Assembly: GCA_031378805.1 (NCBI GenBank)
Contig: JANNEO010000002.1
Location: forward strand, 1 to 64,000
DNA: 64,000 nt
Origin: JADCCX01 sp031378805
Lineage (GTDB): Bacteria; Pseudomonadota; Alphaproteobacteria; Rhizobiales; Beijerinckiaceae
Direction of reading: 5' to 3'
A program made the translations under genes and the position numbers. The notes under the pieces were generated by a model. The model worked only from the letters and a program-made list of their open reading frames with translations, did no database searches and had not been told where the DNA came from. Position 1 is the stretch's first letter. Each line of letters opens with the position of its first letter. This document shows, one piece after another, positions 42,222 through 50,095 of the stretch.

Positions 42222-43103
42222 TTACCGCTGGCAATTCGCACAGAAAAACGTTGAGCGCCCGGACTGCACGATGCGCTCTACCACGCCCGAACATGTCGCA
42301 TCGGGGCATGGCTCGCCTTCCCGGTCATAAACCTTGAACCGATGCTGAAAATAACCGAGCGAGCCATCGGCATGGGCGAAATCGCGCAGGGTGGACCCTC
42401 CCGCCTCGATGGCCTCCTGCAGCACCAGCCGGATCTCCTCGGTCAGCTTCGTCGCGCGTGGCGTTGGCCCGCCATCCTTGCGCACGATGCTGCCAGCCGC
42501 CCGGCGTGGTGACAGCTTTGAACGGAACAGCGCCTCGCAGACATAGATGTTGCCAAGCCCCGCGATCAGCTTCTGGTCCAGCAACGTGGCTTTCAGCGGA
42601 GCAGCCTTTCCCGCAAACAGTTCCGCCAGCTTTTGTGGCGTGAGCGCATTGCCCAGCGGCTCGATACCGATATCCTTCGTGAGCGCATGGGACATGATCT
42701 GACTGCGCGAGATCAAATCCATGAAGCCAAAGCGCCGCACATCGTTGTAGGTGATGCGTGCGCCGCCCTCCATCTCGAACACCACGTGGTCATGGGCGGG
42801 CAAGCGGTTGACGGCCTGGGTGAACTCGCCCGGCACCTGCGCTTTGCCCTCCATTTCGATAATGAAACGCCCCGTCATGCCCAGATGCATCACCAGCACC
42901 TCGCCATCATCGAGATCGACCATCAGATACTTGGCGCGCCGACCCATTGCCGTGACGGTTCGTCCGGCAAGCCTGCGGCCAAACTGATCAGGAAACGGAA
43001 ATCGCAGGTCGGCACGGTTCGTCCTTACGGACAGGATGCGCCGCCCCTCCATCACAGGCTGCAGGCCCCGCCTGACGGTCTCGACCTCGGGAAGCTCGGG
43101 CAA
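42222..43103 (-). CDS. mutM: formamidopyrimidine-DNA glycosylase MutM, TTG start
   Basis: Removes 8-oxoguanine and ring-opened purines from DNA, then nicks the backbone. The mature N-terminus must be proline because Pro1 is the catalytic nucleophile, followed by 'ELPEVETVRRGL'. Placing Pro second after the initiator requires a TTG start at 43103, and AAGGAG lies seven bases upstream. The GTG or ATG farther upstream would bury the proline. Glu3 of the mature form, the beta-hairpin Lys in 'GRRAKYLMVDL' and the C-terminal zinc finger (C-x4-C-x16-C-x2-C in 'CPDATCSG' and 'CANCQR') are intact. Length 293 residues. Confidence 0.95.
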   Translation of the reverse strand: MPELPEVETVRRGLQPVMEGRRILSVRTNRADLRFPFPDQFGRRLAGRTVTAMGRRAKYLMVDLDDGEVLVMHLGMTGRFIIEMEGKAQVPGEFTQAVNRLPAHDHVVFEMEGGARITYNDVRRFGFMDLISRSQIMSHALTKDIGIEPLGNALTPQKLAELFAGKAAPLKATLLDQKLIAGLGNIYVCEALFRSKLSPRRAAGSIVRKDGGPTPRATKLTEEIRLVLQEAIEAGGSTLRDFAHADGSLGYFQHRFKVYDREGEPCPDATCSGVVERIVQSGRSTFFCANCQR

Positions 43104-43211
43104 ATTCACGCTCCTTGACGAAACATGCGCGACGCGACATTGGCGGCGTGGCGCAATCGTTCGTCGACCTATAGGATGGCTGTTGACGCGAGAGAAGCGC
43201 AACAGAACATC

Positions 43212-44000
43212 ATGAGTTCAGCAGTGACCAGACCGGCCTCCCGAAAAGCGGATGACGACACCACCCATTTCGGGTTCGAGACCGTTCGCACGGTCGAAAA
43301 GCAGGATCGCGTCGATCAGGTCTTCCATTCGGTGGCGCAGAAATACGACATCATGAACGATGTCATGTCGGTCGGGCTGCACCGCGTCTGGAAGGGTGCG
43401 CTGATCGCCCAATTGCGCCCGCCGCAGCATCGCACCTATCGCCATCTTGATGTCGCAGGCGGCACCGGGGACGTGGCGTTCAAGATTCTGGACGCCGCAG
43501 GCGACAAGGCCCATGTGACCGTGCTCGATATCAATGGGTCCATGCTGGGCGTCGGTGCCGAAAGGGCCGAAAAGCGGAAAGCGCCGGGCAAGATCGACTT
43601 CATGGAGGCCAGCGCCGAAGCCCTGCCCTATCCGGACAAGACCTTCGACGGCTATACCATCGCTTTCGGCATCCGCAACGTGCCGCGCATTCCTTTGGCG
43701 CTCTCGGAGGCTTTCCGCACGCTGAAGACCGGCGGGCGTTTTCTCTGCCTCGAGTTCGCGCCAGTCGAGACGCCGGTGCTGGACAGGATTTACGACGCTT
43801 ATTCTTTCAACCTGATCCCCGCCTTTGGCAAAATGATCACAGGCGACTCCGAGAGCTACCGCTATCTGGTTGAATCGATTCGGCAGTTCCCGAAACCGGA
43901 TGCTTTCGCAGCCATGATCGCCAGGGCTGGGTTCCGTCGCGTTACCCATAGGGCGCTCTCCGGCGGCATTGTGAACATCCATTCTGGCTGGAAGCTTTGA
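43212..44000 (+). CDS. ubiE: ubiquinone/menaquinone C-methyltransferase UbiE
   Basis: SAM-dependent C-methyltransferase in ubiquinone synthesis. The 262-residue protein begins at ATG 43212, giving a short leader before 'FGFETVRTVEKQDRVDQVFH' and 'VAQKYDIMNDVMSVGLHRVW', the typical start of UbiE. The SAM motif 'HLDVAGGTGDVAFKILDAAG' and 'FGIRNVPRIPLALSEAFRTL' are present. It lies divergent from mutM and seven bases before ubiB. Confidence 0.95.
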   Translation: MSSAVTRPASRKADDDTTHFGFETVRTVEKQDRVDQVFHSVAQKYDIMNDVMSVGLHRVWKGALIAQLRPPQHRTYRHLDVAGGTGDVAFKILDAAGDKAHVTVLDINGSMLGVGAERAEKRKAPGKIDFMEASAEALPYPDKTFDGYTIAFGIRNVPRIPLALSEAFRTLKTGGRFLCLEFAPVETPVLDRIYDAYSFNLIPAFGKMITGDSESYRYLVESIRQFPKPDAFAAMIARAGFRRVTHRALSGGIVNIHSGWKL

Positions 44001-44007
44001 GCGCCTG

Positions 44008-45594
44008 ATGTTCAGCACCATTGGACATGCCGCGAGACTGGCCCGGCTTGGCTTCGTGCTGGCGCGAGAGGGCGCACTCGCCATTGTCGATCCCACCATC
44101 CTTCCGGCCCCGGCCCGGCTGGCACTGAAGGCCGCACGGCTGATCGAGCGCAAGCCCGCAGCACTGACACCAGGGGCTGAACCGCCACCCCGTCTCGCAG
44201 CGGCCTTGACACGGCTGGGACCAAGCTACGTGAAGTTCGGCCAGTTCCTGGCGACGCGCCCGGATGTGGTGGGCATGGCCATGTCCCGCGATCTGGAAAC
44301 GCTGCAGGACAAGATGGCACCGTTCCCGACCGACGAGGCCAAGGCGATCATCGCCGATGCCTTTGACAAGCCGGTGGATGTGCTCTTCAGCCGCTTCGAT
44401 CCTCCCATTGCGGCAGCCTCGGTGGCACAGGTCCACAAGGCCGTGATCGTGGATGGTGATGGCAGCCGCGAGGTTGCGGTCAAGGTGCTGCGCCCTGGCG
44501 TACGCGAACGCTTCCAGCGCGACCTCGCCACGATGCGGGCCACCGCCGCGTTCGTCGAGGCGGTCGATCCCAAGAGCCGCAGACTGAGGATCGGCGGCGT
44601 GGTCGAAACCATGGCCCGAAGCGTCGCCATGGAGATGGATCTGCGGCTGGAAGCAGCGGCCCTCTCCGAGATGGCGGACAACACGAAGAACGATATCGGT
44701 TTTCGACTGCCCAAGCCGGATTGGGAACTGACGTCGCGCAATGTGCTCACCATGGAATGGATCGACGGCATCCGCCTCTCCGACCGCCCTGCGCTGGCCT
44801 CTGCGGGGTTCGATCTGCCCGCGCTTGGCCGCTCCGTCATCGAGAACTTCCTGCGCCATGCGATCCGCGATGGCTTCTTCCATGCCGACATGCACCAGGG
44901 CAATCTCTTTGCCGATAGCGATGGCTGCCTCGTTGCTGTCGATTTCGGCATCATGGGCCGCATCGGCATGAAGGAGCGGCGGTTCCTGGCCGAAATCCTC
45001 TTCGGCTTCATTACCCGCAATTATCTGCGGGTGGCGGAGGTGCATTTCGAGGCGGGCTATGTGCCCGCGCATCATTCCGTCGATGATTTCGCCCAGGCCA
45101 TTCGCGCCGTGGGTGAGCCGATCCATCAGCGCAGTGCCGACCAGATTTCCATGGCGAAACTGCTGACCCTGCTGTTCGAAATTACAGAACTGTTCGACAT
45201 GCAGACGCGCACCGAATTGGTCATGCTGCAGAAGACGATGGTGGTGATCGAAGGTGTCGCCCGCTCCGTCGATCCCGCGCTCAACATGTGGACCACGGCG
45301 GAACCCGTGCTGCGCGAATGGATCGAGCGCAATCTCGGCCCCATCGGCAAACTGCAGGATGCTGGCCACGGACTTGGCGGAATTGCGCGTGCCGCCTTCA
45401 AGATGCCGGACCTTGTCATGCGCGCAGAGCGCCTGGTGGGCGAACTGGAAAACGCTGCTTCAACAGGATTCCAGCTCTCGCCAGCCAGCATTGAGGCGAT
45501 CGGCAAGGCCGAAGCCCGCCGCGCCCGCTGGGGCAATGCCGCGCTCTGGGTCATCGCGGGGCTGCTGGCGGCCGGGTTGTGGAAGCTGTTGTGA
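44008..45594 (+). CDS. ubiB: ubiquinone biosynthesis protein UbiB (ABC1/ADCK family)
   Basis: A 528-residue atypical kinase-like ATPase at the inner membrane needed for early ubiquinone synthesis. The KxGQ motif is at residues 76-79 ('YVKFGQFLATRPD'), the catalytic 'FHADMHQGNLF' and 'VAVDFGIMGRIG' lie near 295-320, and the protein ends with a membrane helix ('AALWVIAGLLAAGLWKLL'). Its stop codon lies inside an inverted repeat thought to be the operator of the inserted toxin-antitoxin pair that follows, whereas coaBC would normally come next. Confidence 0.95.
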   Translation: MFSTIGHAARLARLGFVLAREGALAIVDPTILPAPARLALKAARLIERKPAALTPGAEPPPRLAAALTRLGPSYVKFGQFLATRPDVVGMAMSRDLETLQDKMAPFPTDEAKAIIADAFDKPVDVLFSRFDPPIAAASVAQVHKAVIVDGDGSREVAVKVLRPGVRERFQRDLATMRATAAFVEAVDPKSRRLRIGGVVETMARSVAMEMDLRLEAAALSEMADNTKNDIGFRLPKPDWELTSRNVLTMEWIDGIRLSDRPALASAGFDLPALGRSVIENFLRHAIRDGFFHADMHQGNLFADSDGCLVAVDFGIMGRIGMKERRFLAEILFGFITRNYLRVAEVHFEAGYVPAHHSVDDFAQAIRAVGEPIHQRSADQISMAKLLTLLFEITELFDMQTRTELVMLQKTMVVIEGVARSVDPALNMWTTAEPVLREWIERNLGPIGKLQDAGHGLGGIARAAFKMPDLVMRAERLVGELENAASTGFQLSPASIEAIGKAEARRARWGNAALWVIAGLLAAGLWKLL

Positions 45595-45617
45595 TTGCGT
45601 TGATTGCAACGCAATCA
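45592..45617. promoter_or_regulatory. inverted repeat upstream of FitAB-type pair, candidate autoregulatory operator
   Basis: TGATTGCGTT (45592-45601) and AACGCAATCA (45608-45617) are perfect inverse complements around a 6-base GATTGC spacer. Additional half-sites (ATTGCAATCA at 45617-45626) continue beside it. FitA-like ribbon-helix-helix antitoxins bind such repeats upstream of their own gene. The left arm includes the ubiB stop codon. Confidence 0.6.
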
Positions 45618-45675
45618 TTGCAATCACATGCCCGACAGGATATTTTCAAAGAGGTGTATTGCAAGGAACGAGCTT

Positions 45676-45966
45676 ATGGCCAGCATCACAATTCGCGGCA
45701 TTGATGAACGCATCAAGCAGAGACTCAGACAGCAGGCTGCACGTCATGGGCAGTCCATGGAGGAGGAGGCGCGAGTCATCCTCTCTGCGGCACTCACAGA
45801 AGGGTATGGGGCCATTGATCAACCAATAAGAACAATGGCAGACGTCCTGTCTGAGGTACGCAAGCTGCTGGATGAGGTCGGCGGTTTCGATATTGAGGTT
45901 GAGGCAACCGCCGCAGGTGATCACCCGGCATCCAGAGTGGCGCAGCGTGGACCGAAGGCAGCATGA
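45676..45966 (+). CDS. FitA-type antitoxin (ribbon-helix-helix)
   Basis: A 96-residue protein that should neutralise the adjacent PIN-domain toxin and repress the pair. The N-terminal 'MASITIRGIDERIKQRLRQQ' then 'AARHGQSMEEEARVILSAAL' is the ribbon-helix-helix pattern of FitA/plasmid-stability antitoxins. ATG 45676 with AAGGAA upstream is chosen; an in-frame ATG at 45604 sits inside the operator repeat. The gene lies between ubiB and coaBC, interrupting an order usually contiguous in relatives, which suggests insertion. Confidence 0.85.
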   Translation: MASITIRGIDERIKQRLRQQAARHGQSMEEEARVILSAALTEGYGAIDQPIRTMADVLSEVRKLLDEVGGFDIEVEATAAGDHPASRVAQRGPKAA

Positions 45967-46000
45967 TTGTCTTTGGCATCGATGACGCTCTGGTGCACCG

Positions 46001-46432
46001 ATGATTATCTTGGACACCAATGTCATTTCGGAGATTGTAAAGGTGACCGGTCAGGCAGAAACACGCGTCCTCACCTGGGTCGGGTCGCAACCTTTCGGTT
46101 CGCTTGCAACCACAGCAGTAACCTATGGTGAAAGCCTTGCGGGGTTCAAGATGCTGGCTCCCACCATTCAGACCACACGCAAGCAACAGATCTTCGAACG
46201 CCTGATGCTTTCTCTGTTTGATGGGCGAATCCTGCCGTTCGATTCTGACGCAGCCCGCGCTTACGCTGACATCATGCGCAAACGCAGACTGACAGGCACT
46301 CCGATAGCCCATGCCGATGCCCAGATCGCTGCTATCGCACGTCTTCGGGGCTTGCCAGTCGCCACACGCGACCGCGATTTCGCAACCTGCGGCATCGACG
46401 TGATCAACCCCTGGGATTACACAGGCCGATGA
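46001..46432 (+). CDS. FitB/VapC-type PIN-domain toxin ribonuclease
   Basis: A 143-residue PIN-domain nuclease that cleaves RNA when released from its antitoxin. The acidic residues are visible in 'MIILDTNVISEIV' (first Asp and following Glu), 'GTPIAHADAQIAAIARLRGL' (Asp) and 'VATRDRDFATCGIDVINPW' (final Asp). The gap to the antitoxin is 34 bases instead of the usual overlap. A near-copy of the toxin start (ATGATTGTCTT at 45963) overlaps the antitoxin stop but runs into a stop after 13 codons, suggesting a small duplication. It overlaps coaBC by four bases. Confidence 0.9.
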   Translation: MIILDTNVISEIVKVTGQAETRVLTWVGSQPFGSLATTAVTYGESLAGFKMLAPTIQTTRKQQIFERLMLSLFDGRILPFDSDAARAYADIMRKRRLTGTPIAHADAQIAAIARLRGLPVATRDRDFATCGIDVINPWDYTGR

Positions 46433-47691
46433 ACCAGAAGCGCATTCTCCTCATCGTCGGCGGTGGCATCGCGGCCTACAAGGCGCTCGACCTGTGCAGG
46501 CTCGCCCGTCGCAAGGGCCTGCACGTCCGCGCCATCATGACCAAGGCCGCGGGCCAGTTCGTGACACCCCTGTCGCTTGGCTCGGTGACCGGCGACAAAG
46601 TCTATGGCGAGCTGTTCTCGCTAACGGATGAGGCCGAAATGGGCCATATCGAGCTTTCCCGCGATGCCGATCTGGTGGTGGTCGCGCCCGCGACCGCGAA
46701 CCTCTTGGCAAAGATGGCACATGGCCTCGCCGACGACCTGGCCACGACGGCCTTGCTGGCGACAGACAAGAAAGTGTTGGTGGCCCCAGCCATGAACCTC
46801 CGGATGTGGGCGCATCCCGCAACACGCCGCAACGTGGCGCGTCTCACCGAGGATGGCGTGACCTTCATAGGCCCCGCGGCTGGCTCGATGGCCTGCGGAG
46901 AATTTGGCGTTGGGCGCCTGGCGGAACCGGCCGATATCCTTGCCGCCATCGAGACGATGCTGGCGAGCGAGACCACGCTGCCCCTGCCCGAGGGAGCCTG
47001 GACGGAGAGTGCTGAATCAGGTGTACGGCCTCTCAGCGGGAAACACGTGGTCATCACTTCCGGCCCCACCCATGAGCCGATCGATCCCGTGCGCTACATC
47101 GCCAACCGCTCCTCCGGCAAGCAGGGCCATGCCATCGCTGCGGCGGCGGCCTCGGCTGGTGCCCGGGTAACGCTGATCTCCGGTCCTGTTGCCCTTCCCG
47201 ATCCCTTCGGTGTCAGCACCATTCATGTCGAGACCGCGCGCGCCATGCAGGAGGCCGTCGAGGCCGCTCTGCCGTGCGACATCTTCATCGGAGTCGCTGC
47301 GGTGGCTGACTGGCATGTCAGTGCAGCAGCCAACGAGAAACTGAAGAAGGGCAACGCCGGGCCGCCTGCTCTCGTTCTGGCCGAAAATCCCGATATTCTG
47401 GCCGGCGTCGCCCATAGGAGCAGCCAGCGCCCACGGCTTGTTGTCGGCTTCGCCGCGGAAACCACCAATGTCGCGGCTTATGCCCAGGCCAAGCTGGCGA
47501 AAAAGGGGTGCGATCTCATCGTCGCCAACGATGTCGGCACATCGGGGGAAACGCTGGGGGGTGTCATGGGGCAGAACAACAACACCGTGCATCTTATTGA
47601 CGCCAACGGCATCGAAAGCTGGCCGACAATGAGCAAACAAGCCATCTCCGAGCGGCTCGTAGCTCGGCTTGCCGACATGCTGGGCACATGA
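46429..47691 (+). CDS. coaBC: bifunctional phosphopantothenoylcysteine decarboxylase / phosphopantothenate-cysteine ligase
   Basis: Two steps of coenzyme A synthesis in one 420-residue protein. The N-terminal CoaC flavin decarboxylase shows 'ILLIVGGGIAAYKALDLCRL', the 'PAMNLRMWAHPATRRN' loop and the catalytic Cys in 'GSMACGEFGVGRLAEP'. The C-terminal CoaB ligase begins at about residue 205 with 'HVVITSGPTHEPIDPVRYIA' and 'NRSSGKQGHAIA'. Normal length. The start overlaps the toxin stop (ATGA), and its own stop overlaps dut, so toxin and coaBC are probably on one transcript. Confidence 0.96.
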   Translation: MNQKRILLIVGGGIAAYKALDLCRLARRKGLHVRAIMTKAAGQFVTPLSLGSVTGDKVYGELFSLTDEAEMGHIELSRDADLVVVAPATANLLAKMAHGLADDLATTALLATDKKVLVAPAMNLRMWAHPATRRNVARLTEDGVTFIGPAAGSMACGEFGVGRLAEPADILAAIETMLASETTLPLPEGAWTESAESGVRPLSGKHVVITSGPTHEPIDPVRYIANRSSGKQGHAIAAAAASAGARVTLISGPVALPDPFGVSTIHVETARAMQEAVEAALPCDIFIGVAAVADWHVSAAANEKLKKGNAGPPALVLAENPDILAGVAHRSSQRPRLVVGFAAETTNVAAYAQAKLAKKGCDLIVANDVGTSGETLGGVMGQNNNTVHLIDANGIESWPTMSKQAISERLVARLADMLGT

Positions 47692-48149
47692 TACCGGTTC
47701 TTGCAATTCCGGTCCTGCGGCTGCCTCACGGAGCAGATCTCCCCCTTCCCGCAACCCAAACCAGCGGCGCGGCAGGGCTTGACCTGATGGCTGCCATTGA
47801 CGCCGATGAACAAATCACTCTAAAAAATTGTGAAAGAGCCCTTGTCCCAACAGGCATAGCGCTCCAGTTGCCCCAGGGTTACGAAGCCCAGGTGAGGCCG
47901 CGTTCCGGACTGGCGATGAAGCACGGCGTCACCGTGCTGAATGCGCCAGGTACGGTGGATGCGGATTACCGGGGAGAAATCAAGGTTCTGCTGGTGAATC
48001 ACGGACATGAGCCGTTTACCGTCACCCGTGGCCTGCGCATCGCCCAATTGGTGATTGCGCCTGTCCTCCGGGTGGAACTGCAGGTTGTGTCTGTGCTTGA
48101 GACAAGCGACAGGGGCGGCGGCGGGTTCGGGTCCACAGGGCAGAACTGA
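47688..48149 (+). CDS. dut: dUTP diphosphatase
   Basis: Hydrolyses dUTP to dUMP, keeping uracil out of DNA and feeding thymidylate synthesis. A 153-residue trimeric enzyme with five motifs: 'AGLDLMAAID' (I), 'RPRSGLAMKHGV' (II), 'LNAPGTVDADYRGEIKV' (III), 'RIAQLVIAPV' (IV) and the C-terminal glycine-rich lid 'RGGGGFGSTGQN' (V). It overlaps coaBC by four bases, the normal arrangement in Hyphomicrobiales. Confidence 0.97.
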   Translation: MIPVLAIPVLRLPHGADLPLPATQTSGAAGLDLMAAIDADEQITLKNCERALVPTGIALQLPQGYEAQVRPRSGLAMKHGVTVLNAPGTVDADYRGEIKVLLVNHGHEPFTVTRGLRIAQLVIAPVLRVELQVVSVLETSDRGGGGFGSTGQN

Positions 48150-48161
48150 GGGAGAGAAACG

Positions 48162-48617
48162 ATGATCCTTCTGTCGCGTCGCAGTATGCTTGGCATTGCC
48201 GCCGTGGTCGATATCGCCCTGCACGCCCGACCGGGCCCCGTGGCGGCAAAAATGCTTGCGTCTCGCCATCAATTGCCACCCCGGCATCTCGAGACCTTGC
48301 TGCAGGCGCTGGTGCGCTCAGGCATCCTCAAAGGCGTGCGAGGCCCGCGCGGTGGCTACGAACTCGCAAAGGAGCGCCGCAAGATCACTGCGGGGGACGT
48401 GGTTCGCGCAGCCATGATCTCGCAAGCCGAGGAAGAAGGCATGATCGAGCCGGAATCTCAACTGGTCGACCAGGTTGTCGGTCCGGCGGTCAAGGCGGCA
48501 GGAGCCACCTTCCTGGCCAGTCTGGACACCTTCACCATCGACGATCTCTGCCATAGCGCCGAAAAGCTGAAGGTCTTTGCGGGAGAAATGAGCCAGACCG
48601 TGGATTTCGCAATTTAA
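48162..48617 (+). CDS. Rrf2-family transcriptional regulator lacking the iron-sulfur cysteines
   Basis: A 151-residue winged-helix regulator. The N-terminal 'LLSRRSMLGIAAVVDIALHA' and 'GGYELAKERRKITAGDVVRA' are typical of Rrf2/IscR proteins. Only one Cys ('DDLCHSAE') is present, so the three-Cys cluster site of IscR/NsrR is absent. CymR, an Rrf2 protein without a cluster, controls cysteine synthesis through CysK, and here cysK is the next gene (90 bases downstream), so a CymR-like role is a good working idea. It follows dut by 12 bases. Confidence 0.87.
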   Translation: MILLSRRSMLGIAAVVDIALHARPGPVAAKMLASRHQLPPRHLETLLQALVRSGILKGVRGPRGGYELAKERRKITAGDVVRAAMISQAEEEGMIEPESQLVDQVVGPAVKAAGATFLASLDTFTIDDLCHSAEKLKVFAGEMSQTVDFAI

Positions 48618-48707
48618 GGTGTCATTTGAGGCGGGCATCGACACTGCAGTTGTGAATTGATAGCCTGTCGGCCTGCTCCTTGGGAAGCCCACTGAAAGAA
48701 CAGTGTC

Positions 48708-49685
48708 ATGCCGACAAACGCCACCATAGCATCCAGCCGCCAGCCAGGCCGTGGCCGTGTCTATGGCTCGATTACCGAAACCATCGGCGACACACCACTG
48801 GTGCGCATCAACCGGCTGGCCCTGGAGCGGAAGTCGAAAGCCACCATCCTCGCCAAGCTGGAATTCTTCAACCCCCTTGCCAGCGTGAAGGATCGGATCG
48901 GCGTCGCCATGATCGACGCACTGGAAGCATCGGGAAAACTGAAGCCCGGCGGCGTACTGATCGAACCGACCTCCGGCAACACCGGCATCGCGCTGGCCTT
49001 CGCCGCGGCGGCAAGAGGATATCGGCTCATCCTCACCATGCCTGAAACCATGTCGGTGGAGCGGCGCAAGATGCTCGCCTTCCTGGGCGCGGAACTGGTG
49101 TTGACGCCAGCCGCTCAGGGTATGCGCGGTGCCATCGGCAAGGCGGAGGAACTGCAGCGCGAAAACAAGGGTTCGATCATCCCGCAGCAATTCCAGAACC
49201 CGGCCAATCCAGCCATCCACCGTGTCACGACCGCCGAGGAAATCTGGAACGATACAAACGGCAAGGTCGATGTGCTGGTCTCGGGCATCGGCACGGGCGG
49301 CACCATCACGGGCGTTGGTTCGGTGCTCAAGCAGTACAATCCCGGCCTTCGCATCGTCGCGGTTGAACCGGAGGATTCGCCCGTGCTGTCCGGAGGGCAG
49401 CCAGGGCCACACAAGATCCAAGGGATCGGCGCAGGCTTCGTTCCCGATATTCTCGAGCGAAGCCTGATCGACGAGATCATCACGGTCGGCAACCAGACCG
49501 CGTTTGATACCTCCCGTCTGCTGGCAAAGAAGGAAGGCATACCCGGCGGAATATCATCTGGCGCAGCGATGGCCGCAGCGCTCGAAATTGCGGCGCGGGA
49601 CGGCATGGATGGCAAGACAGTGGTGGTGATCATTCCCAGTTTTGCCGAGCGCTACATCTCAAGTGCGCTGTTCGACGGACTGTAG
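48708..49685 (+). CDS. cysK: cysteine synthase A (O-acetylserine sulfhydrylase)
   Basis: PLP enzyme that makes cysteine from O-acetylserine and sulfide. The 325-residue protein carries the PLP lysine Lys61 in 'NPLASVKDRIGVAM', the substrate loop 'EPTSGNTGIALAF', the phosphate loop 'SGIGTGGTITGVG' and the C-terminal 'PGGISSGAAMAAAL'. Length is normal. Immediately preceded by an Rrf2-type regulator, which may repress it by a CymR-like mechanism. The tRNA-Arg gene follows by about 130 bases. Confidence 0.96.
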   Translation: MPTNATIASSRQPGRGRVYGSITETIGDTPLVRINRLALERKSKATILAKLEFFNPLASVKDRIGVAMIDALEASGKLKPGGVLIEPTSGNTGIALAFAAAARGYRLILTMPETMSVERRKMLAFLGAELVLTPAAQGMRGAIGKAEELQRENKGSIIPQQFQNPANPAIHRVTTAEEIWNDTNGKVDVLVSGIGTGGTITGVGSVLKQYNPGLRIVAVEPEDSPVLSGGQPGPHKIQGIGAGFVPDILERSLIDEIITVGNQTAFDTSRLLAKKEGIPGGISSGAAMAAALEIAARDGMDGKTVVVIIPSFAERYISSALFDGL

Positions 49686-49812
49686 CGAAAAGACATCACA
49701 CCGCGACCAGGCCGATGCTCCGGCCATTCAGAAACGCAACAGCGTTGACAGCGCGTAGACCTGAACAAGCCGATTGCCCTCCACAAATGGATCGGCTATC
49801 CAAAACCCTGCT

Positions 49813-49889
49813 GCACCCGTAGCTCAGCTGGATAGAGTGCTGCCCTCCGAAGGCAGAGGTCACAGGTTCGAATCCTGTCGGGTGCGCCA
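49813..49889 (+). tRNA. tRNA-Arg (anticodon CCG)
   Basis: A 77-base cloverleaf with encoded CCA. Acceptor GCACCCG pairs with CGGGTGC, the D arm is GCTC...GAGT, the anticodon arm CTGCC-CTCCGAA-GGCAG gives anticodon CCG, and the T arm ACAGG-TTCGAAT-CCTGT is perfect. It reads the codon CGG. The accessory-looking genes begin just after its 3' end, and tRNA 3' ends are common integration sites, but I found no convincing duplicated 3' end within the window. Confidence 0.97.
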
Positions 49890-50095
49890 ATCATTTCAAC
49901 TACTTAGATGATGTGCGAGAGTTGCTCAAATCTCTGGGGCAGCACCGGGGCATCACCGCGTCGGGTATCGTGAAGCCATTCGAACTATCGTGCGGCCTAC
50001 CCCGGAGGTAAATTTCGGGGCGTCGGTCGCGGGCCATTGCGGTTGAATTTCGTAAGGAGGTTTCGGTTTTTTGTTCCTGGCCTGCCCTTTGGCTG
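49890..50095. other. non-coding stretch after tRNA-Arg
   Basis: About 200 bases downstream of the tRNA with no open frame of note. It could be the decayed left end of an inserted element, but no integrase, att repeat or inverted repeat can be supported. Confidence 0.4.

Noticed and set aside
43942..45369. Open frame of 475 codons on the minus strand
   Set aside because: Antisense to ubiB; no recognisable motifs, while ubiB is complete on the other strand.
49696..49890. Minus-strand frame with 'PTGFEPVTSAFGGQ' start
   Set aside because: This is the familiar false protein produced by reading a tRNA gene backwards; it covers tRNA-Arg(CCG).
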